NCBI RefSeq assembly: GCF_022698165.1 | Contig: NZ_JALDAY010000018.1 | Span: forward strand, 124,001 to 188,000 | Length of the DNA stretch: 64,000 bases | Source: Streptomyces cylindrosporus | GTDB taxonomy: Bacteria > Actinomycetota > Actinomycetes > Streptomycetales > Streptomycetaceae | Direction: 5' to 3' | Shown: piece after piece, positions 27,345 to 34,693 of the stretch | How positions within the stretch are numbered: position 1 is the stretch's first letter | Layout: each line of letters opens with the position of its first letter | Notes under the pieces: model-generated | Seen by the model: the letters and a program-made list of their open reading frames with translations, nothing else | What the model was told of the DNA's origin: nothing | The model's database searches: none | Program-made: the position numbers and the translations under genes

Positions 27345-27664
27345 GCGAGAGGCCGACGATCACGACCCCAGCAGCCGCTTGCGGCGGCCCCCGCCGTCTG
27401 TCGCCCGCCTGAACGCCGCGCCTGCGCGCACTCCGACCGTGCCGGGCCTGCATTGATCGCGGGCGGCGGCACCCTCGTACAACGGCAGCCGGTCGTGTGG
27501 TGGACGACCTCACGGCGGCCCTCGCAGCTGCCGCGATCTCCGTCCTGGCAGGTCCCGGCCGTGCACGCCTGCGTGCCTGCCACGCGCCGCCAGGCATTAC
27601 GAACAGCGGAGGCGGTCGGCCCGAGGCAGGGAATGGCCGAGTGGCCGAGCCGGCTCACGCAGTC
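27345..27664. other. 320-bp intergenic region between convergent usp and arsM
   Basis: No supported gene is found. It lies downstream of both flanking genes. A small palindrome around 27372 (CCGC/GCGG) may end usp, and at 27546-27582 TGGCAGG/CCTGCCA with inner GCACGC/GCGTGC forms an imperfect hairpin, a possible arsM terminator. A tRNA-like stretch near 27634 was examined and rejected. Confidence 0.5.
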
Positions 27665-28558
27665 TCAGTTCTGGCAGCCGCAGCCCGATGCCGACTTCGC
27701 CTCGGTGACGGTCAGGGCGGGGTCGGTGGCGGCTTCGGCCGAGGTGCAGCAGGCGTCGACACCGCAGCAGGCGTCGGTCGTGCCGGTGTCCTCGCTCGGG
27801 GTGTCGGTGGTGGCCGGCTTCGTGGCGCGGACGATGGCGGAGTGCATGCCGTCGGCGACCGGGTGGGTCGGAGTGATCTCGACGCCGGTGAAGCCCGCGG
27901 CTTCGAGGCCGGTGCGGTACTCCGCGAAGGAGAGCGCACCGGCGATGCAGCCGACGTAGTCACCGCGCTCGGCGCGCTGTTCGGGCGTGAGGGCGTCGTC
28001 GGCGACGATGTCGGAGACGCCGAGGCGGCCGCCGGGCCTGAGCACGCGGAAGGTCTCGGCGAAGACGGCCGGCTTGTCGGTCGACAGGTTGATCACGCAG
28101 TTGGAGATCACGACGTCGACGGTGGCCGCGGGGAGCGGCACGGCTTCGATGGTGCCCTTGAGGAACTCCACGTTGGTCACACCCGCCTTCGCCGCGTTGG
28201 ACAGCGCCAGGGCGAGCATCTCGTCGGTCATGTCCACCCCGTACGCCTTGCCGGTGGGACCGACGCGGCGGGCGGAGAGCAGGACGTCGATGCCGCCGCC
28301 GGAGCCGAGGTCGAGGACGCGCTCACCCTCGCGCAGATCCGCGACGGCGGTGGGGTTGCCGCAGCCGAGGGAGGCGGCAAGCGCCTCGGCGGGCAGGGCC
28401 TCGCGTTCGTCGGCGGCGTACAGGGTCGAGCCGAAGTTCTCGTCGACCTCGACCGGCTGCGGCCCTCAACAGGCGGTGCCGCCATCGGTGACCTGCACGG
28501 CCGCCGCCGCGTACCGCTGACGGACGGTCTCGCGCAGGTCGGTGGACTGCTCGCTCAT
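27665..28558 (-). CDS. arsM: Arsenite methyltransferase with in-frame TGA (probable selenocysteine, residue 31)
   Basis: Read through the TGA at 28466-28468, the frame gives 297 residues of ArsM, which adds methyl groups from SAM to As(III). The N-terminus is MSEQSTDLRETVRQRY, then GGTAC followed by TGA, then GPQPVEVDENFGSTLYA; normal homologues have Cys-Cys-Gly-Pro here, so the TGA falls on the second Cys. The SAM motif DLGSGGG is at 83-89 and the arsenic-binding cysteines are Cys154 (ISNCVINLS) and Cys204 (YVGCIAG). The tail has CCG, CC and CGC. Reading frame, codon use and family similarity continue unbroken on both sides, so decay is unlikely. A 7-bp stem starts 11 nt after the TGA, as in bacterial SECIS elements. 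A start after the TGA would lose the N-terminal motif and part of the SAM fold. The gene is divergent from arsR. Confidence 0.8.
28424..28454 (-). promoter_or_regulatory. Candidate bacterial SECIS hairpin in arsM
   Basis: On the arsM mRNA, GGUCGAG (28454-28448) and CUCGACC (28430-28424) form a perfect 7-bp stem around a 17-nt loop, with three further possible pairs (CGA/UCG) inside. The stem begins 11 nt after the TGA, matching the spacing of known bacterial SECIS elements that recruit SelB. Bacterial SECIS structures are loosely conserved, and hairpins are frequent in high-GC DNA. Confidence 0.5.
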
Positions 28559-28607
28559 GAGTCACTCCCGGGTGACGGGCCGCAGGACGGGCCCGGAACG
28601 GCCTGTA

Positions 28608-28654
28608 TTGACGTTCATTGATGCAAGCTTGTGCCTTGAATCGAAAAACGTCAA
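28608..28654. promoter_or_regulatory. arsM-arsR divergent operator/promoter region
   Basis: TTGACGTT (28608-28615) and AACGTCAA (28647-28654) are perfect inverted repeats, so each strand carries a TTGACG -35-like element pointing at its own gene. Between them are the palindrome CAAGCTTG (28624-28631) and TTCA/TGAA half sites. The segment is AT-rich compared with its surroundings. It is the likely ArsR binding site for both transcripts. Confidence 0.55.
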
Positions 28655-28663
28655 CATAGAGGC

Positions 28664-29038
28664 ATGTCGAAACAAGAGCTTGAGGTGCTCGGCCAGGACG
28701 CCGTCTGCTGCCCCGGCCTGTCCGCCGCGCCGCTGGACGAGGACCAGGCCGCCGACCTGGCGAAGATCTTCAAGGCCCTCGGTGACCCGGTCCGGCTCCG
28801 CCTCATGTCGATGATCGCCTCACGCGGCCAGGGCGGGGAGGTCTGCGTGTGCGAGCTGACCCCCGCCTTCGACCTGTCCCAGCCGACGATCTCCCACCAC
28901 CTCAAGCTCCTGCGCCAGGCCGGCCTCGTCGACTGCGAGCGCCGCGGCACCTGGGTCTACTACTGGGTGCAGCCCGGCGTCCTGGACAAGCTCGGTGCCT
29001 TCCTGACCACGGCCCGGCCCGGCGGAGCCGCCGCGTGA
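28664..29038 (+). CDS. arsR: ArsR-family arsenic-responsive repressor
   Basis: The protein has 124 residues with a winged-helix fold: IFKALGDPVRLRLM, then VCVCEL (Cys61, Cys63) and the recognition helix LSQPTISHHLKLLRQAGLV. Cys61 and Cys63 sit where the classical ArsR ELCVCDL site binds As(III); an additional Cys15-Cys16 pair in the N-terminus may complete the site, as in other ArsR variants. Binding of arsenite would release the operator in front of it. It overlaps the aquaporin gene by four bases, so regulator, channel and reductase are one transcript. Confidence 0.93.
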   Translation: MSKQELEVLGQDAVCCPGLSAAPLDEDQAADLAKIFKALGDPVRLRLMSMIASRGQGGEVCVCELTPAFDLSQPTISHHLKLLRQAGLVDCERRGTWVYYWVQPGVLDKLGAFLTTARPGGAAA

Positions 29039-29781
29039 AAGCGCCGCTCGGCCGCCGCGTCGCCGCCGAGGCGCTCGGCACCGGACTGCTGGTCGCGGTG
29101 GTGGTCGGCTCCGGCATCCAGGCCGGCGAACTGTCCCACGACGTCGGCGTACAACTGCTCGCCAACTCCCTCGCCACCGTCTTCGGCCTCGGCGTCCTCA
29201 TCCTGCTGCTGGGGCCGGTGTCCGGCGCGCACTTCAACCCGGCCGTCAGCCTGGCCGCCTGGTTCACCGGGCGCCGCGATCCCGACGGCTTCCCCCTGCG
29301 GGACCTCGCCGCGTACGTGCCAGCCCAACTCGCGGGAGCGATCGGCGGCGCGGTTCTGGCCGACGCGATGTTCGCCCGGCCGCTGGTGAGGTTCTCCGCC
29401 CACGACCGGTCCGCAGGACACCTGTTGCTGGCCGAGGTCGTCGCCACGGCCGGGCTGATCATGCTGATCCTCGGCCTCGACCGGGTCGGCCGCGCCGCTC
29501 TCGCTCCGGCCGCGGTGGCCTCGTACATCGGGGCCGCCTACTGGTTCACCTCCTCCACGTCCTTCGCGAACCCCGCGGTGACGGTCGGCCGGGCCTTCAC
29601 CGACACCTTCGCCGGCATCGCGCCCGCCTCCGTCGGCCCGTTCATCGCCGCACAGTTGCTCGGCGCTGCGCTCGGGCTCGCTGCCGTGGCCGTGATCCAC
29701 GCACCGAGCGCAACCTCGGCACACCGCGAGACCGCCGTCCCGAAAGCCGAACCCGAACCCCGGCCCGCCACCCTCTCCTGA
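29035..29781 (+). CDS. Aquaporin/aquaglyceroporin of an arsenic operon (AqpS-like)
   Basis: This 248-residue protein of the major intrinsic protein family starts at a GTG overlapping the arsR stop. It has six hydrophobic segments and two pore loops, AHFNPAVSL (NPA at 68-70) and SFANPAVTVGR, with the Arg of the selectivity filter after the second NPA. In other bacteria aquaporins in ars operons let arsenite leave the cell down its gradient after arsenate is reduced. No Acr3 or ArsB pump is present here, so this channel and the methyltransferase may form the main export and detoxification routes. The last 25 residues are a Pro/Glu-rich tail. Confidence 0.88.
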   Translation: MKAPLGRRVAAEALGTGLLVAVVVGSGIQAGELSHDVGVQLLANSLATVFGLGVLILLLGPVSGAHFNPAVSLAAWFTGRRDPDGFPLRDLAAYVPAQLAGAIGGAVLADAMFARPLVRFSAHDRSAGHLLLAEVVATAGLIMLILGLDRVGRAALAPAAVASYIGAAYWFTSSTSFANPAVTVGRAFTDTFAGIAPASVGPFIAAQLLGAALGLAAVAVIHAPSATSAHRETAVPKAEPEPRPATLS

Positions 29782-29806
29782 CCGCACCTCCGCGAAAGGC
29801 TCCGCC

Positions 29807-30229
29807 ATGAGCACGCCCCCACCACGCCCCTCCGTCCTGTTCGTCTGCGTCCACAACGCCGGCCGCTCCCAGATGGGCGCCGCCTTCCTGACCCAGCTCG
29901 CCGGAGACCGCGTGGAGGTCCGCTCGGCCGGCTCCGCGCCCGCCGATGCCGTCAACCCGGCGGTCGTGGAGGCCATGAAGGAGGTCGGCATCGACATCTC
30001 CGCCGAGACGCCGAAGGTGCTCACCACGGAGGCGGTGCAGTCGTCGGACGTGGTGATCACCATGGGCTGCGGCGACGCCTGCCCCGTCTTCCCCGGCAAG
30101 CGATACCTGGACTGGCAGCTGGACGATCCGGCGGGCCAGGGCGTCGAGGCCGTCCGACCGATCCGTGACGCCGTCGAACAGCGGGTGCGCGGTCTGCTCG
30201 GGGAGTTGGGGATTCCGGCCTCCGCATGA
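29807..30229 (+). CDS. arsC: Arsenate reductase, thioredoxin-coupled LMW-phosphatase type
   Basis: The protein has 140 residues. The phosphatase loop Cys14-X5-Arg20-Ser21 (CVHNAGRS) binds arsenate, and Cys88 and Cys92 (CGDACP) form the cysteine relay that ends in a disulfide reduced by thioredoxin or mycothiol-linked partners. The general acid is in LDWQLDDP near 106. This is the pI258 ArsC class rather than the glutaredoxin class of E. coli. It lies 25 bp after the aquaporin gene with a purine-rich ribosome site (GCGAAAGG). Confidence 0.93.
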   Translation: MSTPPPRPSVLFVCVHNAGRSQMGAAFLTQLAGDRVEVRSAGSAPADAVNPAVVEAMKEVGIDISAETPKVLTTEAVQSSDVVITMGCGDACPVFPGKRYLDWQLDDPAGQGVEAVRPIRDAVEQRVRGLLGELGIPASA

Positions 30230-30358
30230 CGACGGGCCGAGGAACCAGTCCGCCGACGGCGGGGCGGACGGGATGCGGTTCGCCGGAATCGTGCTGTGGG
30301 CGGCCGGCGCGGCGAGTCGGTCGTGGGCCACGAGGGCCGGGTGGCACCTCGGTGCCGG

Positions 30359-31957
30359 TCACTCCTCGGACCGATCCGCCGGATCCGCCGGATCGGGCAC
30401 GGCGGCAGGCGGGTGCGGCCGGGACGGCAGGGCGGCGAAGGCCAGTACGGCTCCGCCCGCGGCGACGGCGGCCCCGACCGACAGCCCGAGTCCCATACCG
30501 CTGATGAACGCCGAGCGGGCGAGCCCGGCCAGCATCCGCCCGGCCGTACCGCCCACACGCTCGGCCAGCTGGAGTGCTCCGCCCAGCGAGCCGAGCACGC
30601 TGTCGGACACCTTGTCCGGCAGCCGGTACGGCGCGAGCGGGGGACCCATGCGGTCCTGGTAGCGAGTCGTCAACAGGCTGCCGATCACCGCCACGCCGAG
30701 CGCCCCGCCCAGCTGGACGGAGACACCGTTGGTGGCCGAACCCACCCCGGTGTCGCCCTGCGGCAGGGTGCCCATGAGGGAGTCGAGCGCGGCCGGGACG
30801 ACGAGTCCGGCACCGAGCCCGAGCAGCAGCAGACCGGCCAGGACATCCCCGTAGGTGGCGGAGACATCCGCCGTGGACAGCTGCCACAGCCCGCCTCCGA
30901 CGGCCGACAGCCCGACCCCGACCACCGCCTTGGTGCCCGCCCAGCGGACGAGGACGGGGGACAGCGGCGCGACCAAAGCCAGCAGTCCCGCCACGGGGAG
31001 GACCCGGACACCGGTGGCCAGGGCGCTGTAACCGAGGCTGAACTGCAGGTACTGGGTCAGCACGAACAGGGCTCCGAAGAGGCCGAACATCGCCAGGGAC
31101 ACGGAGGAGGTGGCGACCGAGAACCGGCGCTCACGGAAGAAGTCCAGGTTCAGCATGGGATGTGTGCAGGCCCGCTCCCACAGGGCGAAGCCCACCAGCA
31201 CCGCCAGACCGCCACCGCCGGCGGTCAGGACGAGGGCCGAGGTCCAGCCGCGCACCGGCGCCTCGATGATCGCCCACAGAAGCAGGCCCAGCCCGGCGAT
31301 GGACAGCACCGCCCCGGCCGGATCGGGCGGCAGCGCGGCCGGATTGCGCGAGTCCGGAACGAGCAGGTTCGCGCAGACCAGACCGATGACGGCGAAGGGG
31401 ACATTGACCCAGAACACCGACCCCCACCAGAAGTGTTCGAGGAGCAGCCCGCCGGCCACCGGTCCGATCGCGATCCCGAGGCCGCTCGTGGCCGCCCACA
31501 CGCCGATCGCCCGGCGCCGTTCGACGGGGTCGCGGAACACGTCGGTGATGATCGACAAGGTGGCGGGCATCATCATCGCCGCGCCCACGCCCATGGCCGC
31601 GCGTGCGGCGATCAGCATGCCCACGGAGCCGGAGTACGCGGCCCATGCCGAAGCGGCCCCGAAGACCGCGAGCCCGCCGGTGAAGACACGCCGTCGGCCG
31701 AACCGGTCCGCGCTGCTGCCCGCCACCAGCATGAGCCCGGCGAAGACCAGCGCGTACGCGTCCACGATCCACTGCAACTGGGTGGTCGTCGCTCCGAGTT
31801 CCTTCACCAGGGTGGGCAGAGCGACATTCAGAATGGTGTTGTCCAGAGTCACGATCAGCAGCGACACGCAGAGCACGACCAGCGCGACCCAGGGGCGGGC
31901 CGCTGCGGAGGGCTTCGGTGCCGCGGCACGTGGCGGTGTGTCTCGTAGATTCGTCAT
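30359..31957 (-). CDS. MFS multidrug efflux transporter, DHA2 (14-TM) family
   Basis: The protein has 532 residues with about 14 hydrophobic segments. The first helix contains LDNTILNVALPTLVKELGA (motif D1 of the DHA2 family) and the loop after helix 2 has GSSADRFGRRRVF (motif A). Members export drugs and antiseptics by proton antiport. It is convergent with arsC, so it is probably not part of the arsenic operon, although export of an organoarsenical cannot be excluded. The ATG at 31957 is the natural start next to the first helix; its ribosome site is weak. No regulator gene is attached. Confidence 0.88.
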   Translation of the reverse strand: MTNLRDTPPRAAAPKPSAAARPWVALVVLCVSLLIVTLDNTILNVALPTLVKELGATTTQLQWIVDAYALVFAGLMLVAGSSADRFGRRRVFTGGLAVFGAASAWAAYSGSVGMLIAARAAMGVGAAMMMPATLSIITDVFRDPVERRRAIGVWAATSGLGIAIGPVAGGLLLEHFWWGSVFWVNVPFAVIGLVCANLLVPDSRNPAALPPDPAGAVLSIAGLGLLLWAIIEAPVRGWTSALVLTAGGGGLAVLVGFALWERACTHPMLNLDFFRERRFSVATSSVSLAMFGLFGALFVLTQYLQFSLGYSALATGVRVLPVAGLLALVAPLSPVLVRWAGTKAVVGVGLSAVGGGLWQLSTADVSATYGDVLAGLLLLGLGAGLVVPAALDSLMGTLPQGDTGVGSATNGVSVQLGGALGVAVIGSLLTTRYQDRMGPPLAPYRLPDKVSDSVLGSLGGALQLAERVGGTAGRMLAGLARSAFISGMGLGLSVGAAVAAGGAVLAFAALPSRPHPPAAVPDPADPADRSEE

Positions 31958-32156
31958 GGGTCCATGCAGCCCGAGGGTGCTCGTAGACCGACAGGTACCG
32001 AACGTCCCGGCGTTTGCCCGCATGGCCGGGGTACGGGTGCCGCCCGACCCGGCGCGTCGAAGCCCGGTGCCGTACGCCCGTCCGCGCGATGCGCATGCAG
32101 CGTGGTTGCAGCGTTGGGTCTCCTAACCTCGTCCTCAGCCAAGGGAGTTGAGGACC

Positions 32157-32756
32157 ATGTCTCCATCCGTGACTCTGCGCGGCCTGCTCGGCCTGAGCGA
32201 TCGGCCGGCTGCCTTGAGGGACTCAGTGCTGCTCATGATCGACTGTCAGAACACCTACCGGCAGGGTGTGATGCGACTCGACGGCGTCGAGGAAGCGCTG
32301 GCCGAGGCGGCCCGCCTGCTGGCTCGCGCCCGCGCCCGCGGTGTCCCGGTCGTCCACGTCATGCACGACGCGGGCGAGGGTTCGCCGTACGACGTCAGTG
32401 CCCCCATCGGGCAGATCAGCGACGAGGTCGCGCCGCGGGCAGGGGAACCCGTGGTCGTCAAGAACTTCCCCAGCGCGTTCTTCCGGACCGATCTGGAGAG
32501 GCGCCTGCGGTCGACGGGGCGCAGCGATCTGGTCCTGGCCGGGTTCATGACTCACATGTGCGTGAACTCCACCGCCCGCGACGCCTTCAACCTGGGCTAC
32601 CACCCCACGGTGGTGGCCTCCGCCACCGCGACCCGGGACCTCGCCGGGACCGACGGCCCGACCGTGCCGGCCGCCACCCTCCAGGCGGCGTCCCTCGCAG
32701 GCATCGCCGACCTCTTCGCCGTCGTGGTCGGCAAGGCCGACGACATCGTCGACTGA
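32157..32756 (+). CDS. Isochorismatase-like cysteine hydrolase
   Basis: The protein has 199 residues. The catalytic triad of the family can be placed: Asp in LLMIDCQNTY, Lys in VVVKNFPSAFF and Cys in GFMTHMCVNSTARDAF. This pattern fits nicotinamidase/isochorismatase relatives that cleave C-N or C-O bonds through a thioester; the substrate is unknown. An in-frame TTG at 32148 exists, but the ATG at 32157 with AAGGGAG upstream is preferred. It is divergent from the MFS gene. Confidence 0.87.
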   Translation: MSPSVTLRGLLGLSDRPAALRDSVLLMIDCQNTYRQGVMRLDGVEEALAEAARLLARARARGVPVVHVMHDAGEGSPYDVSAPIGQISDEVAPRAGEPVVVKNFPSAFFRTDLERRLRSTGRSDLVLAGFMTHMCVNSTARDAFNLGYHPTVVASATATRDLAGTDGPTVPAATLQAASLAGIADLFAVVVGKADDIVD

Positions 32757-32770
32757 GATGACCGCAACTC

Positions 32771-32796
32771 GGGCCGAGCGGCGGTCTGTTCGGCCC
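32771..32796 (+). terminator. Inverted repeat GGGCCGA / TCGGCCC
   Basis: Perfect 7-bp arms with a 12-nt loop start 15 bp after the stop of the isochorismatase-like gene. It probably terminates that transcript. The rest of the gap to 32998 shows no gene. Confidence 0.4.
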
Positions 32797-32998
32797 TGGT
32801 CGGCCGGCCGTGCCGCGCCTGTAGTGGAAGCAAGGACACGCGGCACCGCCCGTCGGTCCGCCCGAGCCGCGCCCGCCGCAGACCGTGTGCGGGCGACTGG
32901 AGCGGTACGGCGAAGCCTCCTCGAAGCGGACGTACGAACTCTCCCGTGAGGCCGCGAAGGGCCGCGGAAGGAGCCGCAGGAGCCAAGGAGGGCGAACG

Positions 32999-33418
32999 AT
33001 GAACCTCAGTGGAGACTGGTACAACGAGCTCGGCTCGCACATGCGGATCACGGTGGACGCGACCGGCGGAATCAGCGGAACCTACGTCTCGGCCGCCGGC
33101 CATGCCGTGGGCGCGTACCCGCTGGTCGGACGCTACGACGCGACCGCTCTCGCGGATCACGGCACCCCGCTCGGATGGACGGTGGCATGGCACAACGGGC
33201 GGACCGACGCCGGATCCGTGACCTGCTGGAACGGCCAGTACCACGAGGACGGCGGGGAGCGGATCTGTGCCACCTGGCTGCTCACCGCGTCCGCGGTCGC
33301 CGCCGACACCTGGGAGGCCACGGCCGTCGGGCAGGACACCTTCACCCGTCGGCGTCCGCGGCCCGCCGGGGGCCCTCCCGGCGGCCACATCCACATCCCG
33401 TCGGTGCCGGCGAAGTGA
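32999..33418 (+). CDS. Avidin/streptavidin family biotin-binding protein, no signal peptide
   Basis: The protein has 139 residues and aligns with mature streptavidin over its whole beta barrel. It starts MNLSGDWYNELGS and contains GTYVSA, GRYDA, GWTVAWHN, GSVTCWNGQY, TWLLT, TWEATAVGQDTF. Every direct biotin contact of streptavidin has a match: Asn23, Ser27, Tyr43, Ser45, Trp79, Ser88, Thr90, Trp92, Trp108, Trp120 and Asp128. The ATG at 32999 has an excellent ribosome site (AAGGAGG), and nothing upstream resembles a signal peptide, so unlike streptavidin it should stay in the cytoplasm. The tail is Pro/Gly-rich. Tetramer or dimer assembly cannot be decided from sequence. Confidence 0.92.
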   Translation: MNLSGDWYNELGSHMRITVDATGGISGTYVSAAGHAVGAYPLVGRYDATALADHGTPLGWTVAWHNGRTDAGSVTCWNGQYHEDGGERICATWLLTASAVAADTWEATAVGQDTFTRRRPRPAGGPPGGHIHIPSVPAK

Positions 33419-33496
33419 GCCGGTGCGAGACGCATGCGGAGCGCGGCCCCGGTCGCGTCGGCGACGGGGCCGCGTCAGGTGTCCGGTCGGTCTGTG

Positions 33497-34549
33497 TCAG
33501 GCGATGGTGACGGTGTCGTCGAGGTAGACGTCCTGGACGGCGTGGAGAAGCTCGATGCCCTCGCCGACAGGTCGCTGGAAGGCTTTGCGGCCGGTGATGA
33601 GGCCCGTGCCGCCCGCCCGCTTGTTGACCACCGCGGTCCGCACCGCCTGCGCGAGGTCGCCCTGCCCGGCCGACGCGCCGCCGCTGTTGATCAGGCCCAC
33701 GCGGCCCATATAGCAGTTGGCGACCTGCCAACGGGTCAGGTCGATGGGGTGTTCGGTGACGAGCGTGCCGTACAGGAGCTCGTCGGTCTTGCCGAACTGC
33801 AGCGCGCGGTAACCGCCGTTGTTCTCCGGCTGCTTCTGCTTGACGATGTCGGCCTCGACGGTCACGCCGAGATGGTTGGCCTGGCCGGTGAGGTCGGCCG
33901 ACAGCGAGTAGTCCACGCCGTCCTTCTTGAACGCCGGGTTGCGCAGATAGCACCACAGTACGGTGAACATGCCCAGCTCGTGAGCCCGGGCGAACGCCTC
34001 GCCGACCTCCCGCAGTTGGCGGTCCGACTGCTCGGAACCGAAGTAGACCGTGGCGCCGACGCCGGCCGCGCCGAGGTCGAAGCACTGCTGGACGTCGCCG
34101 AACATGATCTGGTCGTGGTGATTGGGGTAGGTGAGCAGTTCGTTGTGGTTGAGCTTCACGATGAACGGGATCTTGTGCGCGTAGCGCCGCGAGACCGCCC
34201 CGAGCACGCCGAGGGTGCTGGCGACCGCGTTGCAGCCGCCCTCGACGGCGAGTTCGGCGATGTTCCTCGGGTCGAGGTAGCGGGGGTTCCTCGCGAACGC
34301 CGAGGCCGCGGAGTGCTCGATGCCCTGGTCGACCGGCAGGATCGACACATAGCCCGTGCCGGCCAGCCGGCCGTGGTCGAAGAGGGACTGCAGACCGCAC
34401 AGCACCCGGGGCGAGCGGTCGGTCGCGGCCACCACCCGGTCGACGAAGTCCCGGCCGGGCAGCACCAGGTCCTCCTTGGGTATCCCCTCGCAGACATGGG
34501 TCAGCAGGTCCTTGGCGTCGTCGCCCAGCAAGGCATGGATGTCGGTCAT
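33497..34549 (-). CDS. Class I fructose-bisphosphate aldolase (archaeal/DhnA type)
   Basis: The protein has 350 residues. It matches the bacterial class I (Schiff-base) aldolase group related to archaeal FbaB: SILPVDQGIEHSA, PFIVKLNHNELLTYP, GAAGVGATVYFGSEQSDRQL, LWCYLRNPAFK and GLINSGGAS are visible. Streptomyces normally use a class II zinc aldolase in glycolysis, so this is an additional enzyme. It lies downstream of a phosphofructokinase gene on the same strand, 144 bp away with a hairpin between; the two catalyse successive steps. The ATG at 34549 has AGGAAGG upstream. Confidence 0.9.
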   Translation of the reverse strand: MTDIHALLGDDAKDLLTHVCEGIPKEDLVLPGRDFVDRVVAATDRSPRVLCGLQSLFDHGRLAGTGYVSILPVDQGIEHSAASAFARNPRYLDPRNIAELAVEGGCNAVASTLGVLGAVSRRYAHKIPFIVKLNHNELLTYPNHHDQIMFGDVQQCFDLGAAGVGATVYFGSEQSDRQLREVGEAFARAHELGMFTVLWCYLRNPAFKKDGVDYSLSADLTGQANHLGVTVEADIVKQKQPENNGGYRALQFGKTDELLYGTLVTEHPIDLTRWQVANCYMGRVGLINSGGASAGQGDLAQAVRTAVVNKRAGGTGLITGRKAFQRPVGEGIELLHAVQDVYLDDTVTIA

Positions 34550-34645
34550 CGTTCCGCCCTTCCTGTCACCCGGAATGCCGAGAGGCCCTCTGCCGCACGG
34601 AGGTTCACTTCCAACATGCGGTGCGACACCGTCGTACGGCAGAGA

Positions 34646-34674
34646 CCGTTGGACCCCGCAGCGGGGTCGAACGG
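34646..34674 (-). terminator. Hairpin between pfk and the aldolase gene
   Basis: GACCCCG/CGGGGTC around a CAG loop is extended by CCGTT/AACGG with one mismatch. It lies 20 bp after the phosphofructokinase stop and 97 bp before the aldolase start. It may end part of the pfk transcripts or act as a processing and stability element in a two-gene mRNA. Confidence 0.5.
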
Positions 34675-34693
34675 CCTCTGACGGCCGAGGCCT

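Noticed and set aside
27630..27670. tRNA-like sequence (GGCCGAGTGGCCGAG)
   Set aside because: There is no acceptor pairing, no anticodon arm and no TTCGA T-loop, so it is a chance D-arm resemblance.
27665..28237. A complete 190-residue methyltransferase starting at GTG 28237
   Set aside because: This GTG is the Val of GVDMT inside the SAM fold; it would cut off motif I and the N-terminus, while the frame upstream is clearly ArsM up to and beyond the TGA.
30359..31957. MFS gene as part of the arsenic operon
   Set aside because: It is on the opposite strand, convergent with arsC, and belongs to the general drug-exporter family.
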